Shown one piece after another: positions 40,274 through 43,639 of a stretch of 43,639 nucleotides of DNA (position 1 is its first letter; every line of letters starts with the position of its first letter). The position numbers and the translations under genes were made by a program. Under the pieces are notes generated by a model. It was not told where the DNA came from and did not search any database. It worked only from the letters and a program-made list of their open reading frames with translations. This DNA is from Eubacteriales bacterium (lineage in GTDB: Bacteria > Bacillota > Clostridia > Peptostreptococcales > Anaerovoracaceae), in assembly GCA_028692535.1 (NCBI GenBank), contig JAQUXD010000003.1, forward strand, positions 1 to 43,639, written 5' to 3'.

Positions 40274-41749
40274 CTACTTCAATGTATGCATAACGGTATC
40301 GGACATGGCTTCGGGGGCAACGGTACGCGTGTGCCGGACCGGACGTTCTTTCAAGTTTTGCAGGCCTGCGGGGACGGGCACGCCCGTCTTTTCCGCCAGC
40401 TGCAGGATGGCGGAAAATTCATCCTCCGCCACGGGCAGGCCCAGAGCCCGGCTTACGCTGCCCGCAAACTTGTAGGGGCTGGCCGTGGCGGTGATGACCG
40501 CAGGCGTATCGTCCCCCGTTTCCGCCAAATAGTCCTGATAGACTTTGTATGCGGCCGCCGTGTGGGTATCCATCAGATAGCCCTGCTCCCGGTAAAAGGA
40601 CCCGATGGCCGCCTCGATCTCTTCTTCTGTGGCAAACCCCCCATAGAACCGGTTCAAACCTTCTTTCGTCTTTCCGCCCACCTGATAGCGCTGCTCATTC
40701 TGCAGCGCCTGCATCCAGGCATCCACCGCAGCGCCGTCTTCGCCGGAAAGATCGTAGAGCAGCCTTTCCAGATTGCTGGATACGATAATATCCATCGAAG
40801 GCGCATTGGTCGTATACAGCGGACGGCGAGCGTCGTACACGCCGGTCCGGAAAAAGTCCGAAAGCACATTGTTGCGGTTGGAAGCACACAGGTAGCGACG
40901 GACGGGAACACCCATCTTCTCTGCATAGTATCCGGACAACAAGTTGCCGAAATTGCCCGAAGGCACCACGAGATTCACAGGGTCCCCGGCTTTGACTGCG
41001 CCGCTTTCCACCATACGGGCATAGGCCCAGACATAATAAGCGACCTGGGGGAGAAGGCGTCCGATGTTGATGGAATTGGCCGCCGTCAGCTTATATCCCT
41101 TCGCCAAAGCCTCCGCCGCAAAATTTTCGTCGTTCAGGATCTGCTTGACACCCCGCTGGGCATCATCGAAATTGCCCTCGATCCCCGCCACATGGGTGTT
41201 GCTTCCTTCTGCGGTCCGCATCTGCTGCTTTTGGACCGGGCTGACCCCTTCTTCCGGGAAAAAGACGATCACTTCGGTCCCGGGAACATCTTCAAAGCCT
41301 TTCAGTGCCGCAATACCGGTATCCCCGGAAGTGGCAGCCAGAATGGCGATCTTCTTGTCCTCTTTTTCCTTGCGGATCGATGCAGTGAGTAAATAGGGCA
41401 GCAAAGACAATGCCATATCTTTAAATGCCGCCGTTTTGCCGTGATAGAGCTCCAGAAAATGGACGTTGCCGGCCCGGACCAGCGGCGCGACCCGGGGATG
41501 CTCGAAAGTCTCTCCATAGGCCTTTCCTGTGTACTCTGCCAGCTCTTCCTGCGTAAAATCCGGCAAGAAGCAAGACAGGACAAGCTGTGCCACCTCTTTG
41601 TATTCCAGGCTTGCCAACTCCGTCCAGCTTTCTTTCAGTCGGGGAAAGCCCTCGGGCACATACAACCCCCGATCCTCGGCGATTCCTTTGATAATGGCCC
41701 GGGTTGCGCCGGTTTTCTCCGCCCGGCCTCTTGTGCTGATATATTTCAT
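40274..41749 (-). CDS. thrC: Threonine synthase
   Basis: The 491-residue PLP enzyme converts O-phosphohomoserine to threonine. The Lys that binds PLP is Lys110 in HGKTAAFKDMALS; other family features are YVPEGFPRL at 30-38, AATSGDTGIAALKGF, SINIGRLLPQVAYYVWAY and PSGNFGNLL in the phosphate-binding loop. Length and motif pattern fit the longer (E. coli-like) class. It lies between gltX (33 nt) and murC. No T-box, leader peptide or hairpin is seen in the short spacer before it. Confidence 0.96.
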   Translation of the reverse strand: MKYISTRGRAEKTGATRAIIKGIAEDRGLYVPEGFPRLKESWTELASLEYKEVAQLVLSCFLPDFTQEELAEYTGKAYGETFEHPRVAPLVRAGNVHFLELYHGKTAAFKDMALSLLPYLLTASIRKEKEDKKIAILAATSGDTGIAALKGFEDVPGTEVIVFFPEEGVSPVQKQQMRTAEGSNTHVAGIEGNFDDAQRGVKQILNDENFAAEALAKGYKLTAANSINIGRLLPQVAYYVWAYARMVESGAVKAGDPVNLVVPSGNFGNLLSGYYAEKMGVPVRRYLCASNRNNVLSDFFRTGVYDARRPLYTTNAPSMDIIVSSNLERLLYDLSGEDGAAVDAWMQALQNEQRYQVGGKTKEGLNRFYGGFATEEEIEAAIGSFYREQGYLMDTHTAAAYKVYQDYLAETGDDTPAVITATASPYKFAGSVSRALGLPVAEDEFSAILQLAEKTGVPVPAGLQNLKERPVRHTRTVAPEAMSDTVMHTLK

Positions 41750-41782
41750 ACGCGATGGTTCCTTTCGTTTCGGGATGCTTCT

Positions 41783-43438
41783 TTAATCGAACAGTCCGTG
41801 GGCTTCTGCGATCCGTCTGCGCACAGTTTGAGCGCCCATGATCTGCTGGATGGTCCACAGATCCGGAGAACTGGACCGGCCGGTGATCGCAATGCGGATC
41901 ACGTTGCTCACGTGGCCCACGTGGCCCTTGTACTGTTCGGGATTCTTCTTGTAGTCCTTCGGCTTGACGGCATAGCCCAGATCCGCGGTGATCTGACGGA
42001 TCTTTCCGAACCAGGTTTCGTTGTCGTCTGCTTCGTCGTAGGACGCCAGATACCTGCGCAGGATCTCCTTGATGTCTCCGGGGCTGCACTCACTGGGGAA
42101 GTCATCCCGGATCATAAAGTGCTCGTCGAAGAAGTAGCTGATAAACGCGAAAATCTGCCGGCCGTTGATCAAGTCTTTCCTGGGCTTCGGGCCGCCCCGG
42201 TCGATATCGAAGATCTTCAACAGCTTATCGCTGTTGTCCGCCATAAGCCCCGCCAGGCTCGGCTGGTATTCGCCGGCCCATCGGAGCATAAAGGCCAGGA
42301 TCTCTTCCGCAGTCTTGCGAGCCAACACGTCCTTGGATACGTCGTTGAGCTTGTTCAGATCAAAAAGCGTTCCGGAATTGCTCATCTTATCCGCCGTAAA
42401 GTCAAACGCGTCCAACGGCGCCTCGGGATCGGCCAGCCGCCATTCCTCATAATCGGAGTTCAGAATCGTCATCAGGTACTCCCGGACCGCTTCGGGGAAA
42501 TAGCCTTCCTTTTGATAATATTCCAATGAGAGCTCCGGATCCTTCCGTTTCGAAAGCTTCCGCTTTTGGCCGGTCTCTTCGTCTATTTTCATTAAAACGG
42601 TGTTGTGGCAGAAGATTGGATAGTCCCAGCCCAGCGCGTCGAAAAGCTGGACGTGGATCGGCAGCGAAGAGATCCATTCCTCGCCCCGCACCACATGAGT
42701 CGTCCGCATCAGATGGTCGTCCACCACGTGGGCAAAGTGATAGGTCGGCAAACCGGATTTTTTCAAAATGACCACATCCTGCTGATTTTCGGGCATGGAC
42801 ATCTCGCCGCGGATGGCGTCGGTCACAGTGAAATACTTCTCCGGACTGCCCTCGGAGCGAAACCGGACCACAAATTCCTGACCGTCGCCCAGCCTTTCCA
42901 CCACATCCTCGAAGCTCAGATCCCGGTGACGGGCATAGGGTCCGTAGATCCCCGGATTCAACTTGTCCCGTTCCTGGAGGCTGCGGATCTCCTCGATCTC
43001 CTCCTCGCTCATAAAGCAGGGATACGCCTTCCCCTCGGAGATCAAATGCTTCACAAAGCACTGGTAGATCTCTCCTCGGCGACTCTGATAATACGGACCG
43101 TAGTCTCCGACCTCGCCGGAAAAAGAAGCGCCTTCGTCAAAATCGATCCCGAAGTAGTGCAGCGCCGAAAGCAGCGCCGGCACAGCGCCTTCCACTTCCC
43201 TTTTTTCATCCGTATCTTCGATACGCAGGAAGCATACGCCCCCGCTGCGGTGGGCCAGCCTTTCGTCCGCCAGCGCGCCGTACAGATTGCCCAGATGGAT
43301 AAAGCCCGTGGGGCTCGGACCCAGCCGGGTCACCTTGGCGCCGGCAGGCAGATCCCGGGCCGGATAAAGAGCTTCGTATTCCTCCGGTGTCTTCTTACTA
43401 TTGGGGAAAAGCAAATTTGCTAATTTCGTGTGATCCAT
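41783..43438 (-). CDS. gltX: Glutamate-tRNA ligase
   Basis: The 551-residue class I synthetase has the HIGH-type motif HLGN (48-51, in RLGPSPTGFIHLGN) and the KMSKS-type motif KLSKRKDPE near 300. The N-terminal extension of about 30 residues and total length exceed the usual 470-490, as in a long clostridial subgroup. The C-terminal half is an alpha-helical anticodon-binding region ending GAQTVRRRIAEAHGLFD. A tRNA-Glu gene is divergently placed 126 nt away. The likely promoter is at 43472-43499. Confidence 0.95.
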   Translation of the reverse strand: MDHTKLANLLFPNSKKTPEEYEALYPARDLPAGAKVTRLGPSPTGFIHLGNLYGALADERLAHRSGGVCFLRIEDTDEKREVEGAVPALLSALHYFGIDFDEGASFSGEVGDYGPYYQSRRGEIYQCFVKHLISEGKAYPCFMSEEEIEEIRSLQERDKLNPGIYGPYARHRDLSFEDVVERLGDGQEFVVRFRSEGSPEKYFTVTDAIRGEMSMPENQQDVVILKKSGLPTYHFAHVVDDHLMRTTHVVRGEEWISSLPIHVQLFDALGWDYPIFCHNTVLMKIDEETGQKRKLSKRKDPELSLEYYQKEGYFPEAVREYLMTILNSDYEEWRLADPEAPLDAFDFTADKMSNSGTLFDLNKLNDVSKDVLARKTAEEILAFMLRWAGEYQPSLAGLMADNSDKLLKIFDIDRGGPKPRKDLINGRQIFAFISYFFDEHFMIRDDFPSECSPGDIKEILRRYLASYDEADDNETWFGKIRQITADLGYAVKPKDYKKNPEQYKGHVGHVSNVIRIAITGRSSSPDLWTIQQIMGAQTVRRRIAEAHGLFD

Positions 43439-43471
43439 GGTATCGACCTTTCTGTTTATGATGTCCCGTAC

Positions 43472-43499
43472 ATTTTACCAAAAAAAACCCGCCTTGTAA
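43472..43499 (-). promoter_or_regulatory. Predicted gltX promoter
   Basis: Minus strand TTACAA (43499-43494), 16 nt, TAAAAT (43477-43472), 34 nt before the ATG. The boxes are each one or two bases off consensus. No T-box is visible in the short leader. Confidence 0.5.
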
Positions 43500-43512
43500 C
43501 GGAAAATAGTCA

Positions 43513-43541
43513 TGGACAAGGACATTATTTGTTTGTATAAT
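43513..43541 (+). promoter_or_regulatory. Predicted tRNA-Glu promoter
   Basis: Plus strand TGGACA (43513-43518), 17 nt, TATAAT (43536-43541), about 24 nt before the mature tRNA. The strong -10 fits a stable-RNA promoter. Confidence 0.75.
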
Positions 43542-43564
43542 GTAAAATGTTCAAAAACATATGC

Positions 43565-43639
43565 GTCTCCTTGGTCAAGTGGTCAAGACGTCGCCCTCTC
43601 ACGGCGGAATCAGGGGTTCGACTCCCCTAGGAGATACCA
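43565..43639 (+). tRNA. tRNA-Glu, anticodon CUC
   Basis: A full cloverleaf can be drawn by hand: acceptor GTCTCCT with AGGAGAT (first pair G-U), D stem GTC/GAC with a GG-containing loop, anticodon stem TCGCC/GGCGG with loop CTCTCAC (anticodon CTC at 43598-43600), T stem AGGGG/CCCCT with loop TTCGACT, then discriminator A and an encoded CCA at the window end. CUC reads the Glu codon GAG. The gene is complete and lies divergent from gltX. Other tRNA genes may follow beyond the window. Confidence 0.95.

Noticed and set aside
38778..41392. Long plus-strand frames opposite murC and thrC
   Set aside because: Same reason: antisense to clearly coding minus-strand genes, with implausible composition rich in His, Gln and Arg.
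43439..43560. T-box leader for gltX
   Set aside because: The leader is only about 30 nt from the predicted start; no T-box core sequence or terminator hairpin is visible.
1..43639. CRISPR array, insertion sequence or prophage
   Set aside because: No regularly spaced direct repeats, no transposase or integrase and no phage gene were seen; the genes are housekeeping or surface functions.

Overview
The window looks like chromosomal DNA of a Bacillota (Firmicutes) species, probably class Clostridia, of moderate-to-high GC for that group. The evidence is the gene order purR - spoVG - glmU-like - prs - pth - mfd - yabM-like flippase - mazG - (hup) - rqcP, which matches the well-known Bacillus subtilis spoVG/mfd neighbourhood. 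S-layer homology (SLH) domains, a CsaB-type pyruvyl transferase, a Xpt salvage enzyme and classical sigma-A promoters fit the same group. Several sporulation or stress genes that normally sit between these markers (spoVT, fin, ctc, yabJ, yabP/yabQ) are missing, so the lineage may not sporulate or may have a reduced set. All protein genes are on the minus strand except one short plus-strand block (11108-12657); a tRNA-Glu gene at the right edge is also on the plus strand.

Layout. (1) 1-8439, minus: a cell-surface operon. In transcription order it holds a small exported protein, a large SLH-anchored phosphodiester-glycosidase-family protein, a glycosyltransferase fused to the pyruvyl transferase CsaB, a TuaH-like glycosyltransferase, a DUF4330 membrane protein and an O-antigen-ligase/polymerase-like membrane protein cut by the window edge. 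CsaB pyruvylates the wall polysaccharide that SLH domains bind, so the operon appears to encode both an anchored protein and part of its anchor. It starts from a consensus promoter embedded in a 31-bp palindrome, which is also the likely terminator of the upstream nnrD gene. (2) 8562-10830, minus: gdhA and nnrD. (3) 11108-12657, plus: an SPFH membrane protein, a small Arc-like DNA-binding protein and a free-standing Ada metal-binding domain, closed by a bidirectional terminator. (4) 12744-18067, minus: xpt and a BMP-family nucleoside/purine ABC transporter, with an attenuator-like hairpin after the binding-protein gene and a PurBox-like sequence upstream. (5) 18244-20548, minus: lemA and a DUF2207 protein.

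(6) 20637-28767, minus: rqcP, uvrB, uvrA, pncB, an alpha/beta hydrolase and ung, tightly packed and mostly overlapping. (7) 28822-37910, minus: the conserved spoVG to hup block, with separate promoters for spoVG, for the glmU-like gene and for the flippase gene, and a strong terminator after hup. The glmU-like gene encodes only the acetyltransferase half of GlmU. (8) 38041-43438, minus: gltX, thrC, murC and purR in a tight run. (9) 43565-43639, plus: tRNA-Glu(CUC), divergent from gltX.

Together the window carries most of a nucleotide-excision and transcription-coupled repair set (uvrA, uvrB, mfd), base-excision repair (ung), nucleotide-pool cleaning (mazG), purine salvage with its likely regulator (xpt, transporter, purR, prs), cell-wall precursor synthesis (murC, glmU-like, lipid-linked flippase) and a surface-layer attachment module. 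No transposase, phage gene or CRISPR array is visible. No stretch longer than 300 bases lacks a gene; the longest gap (10831-11107) is a divergent promoter region.
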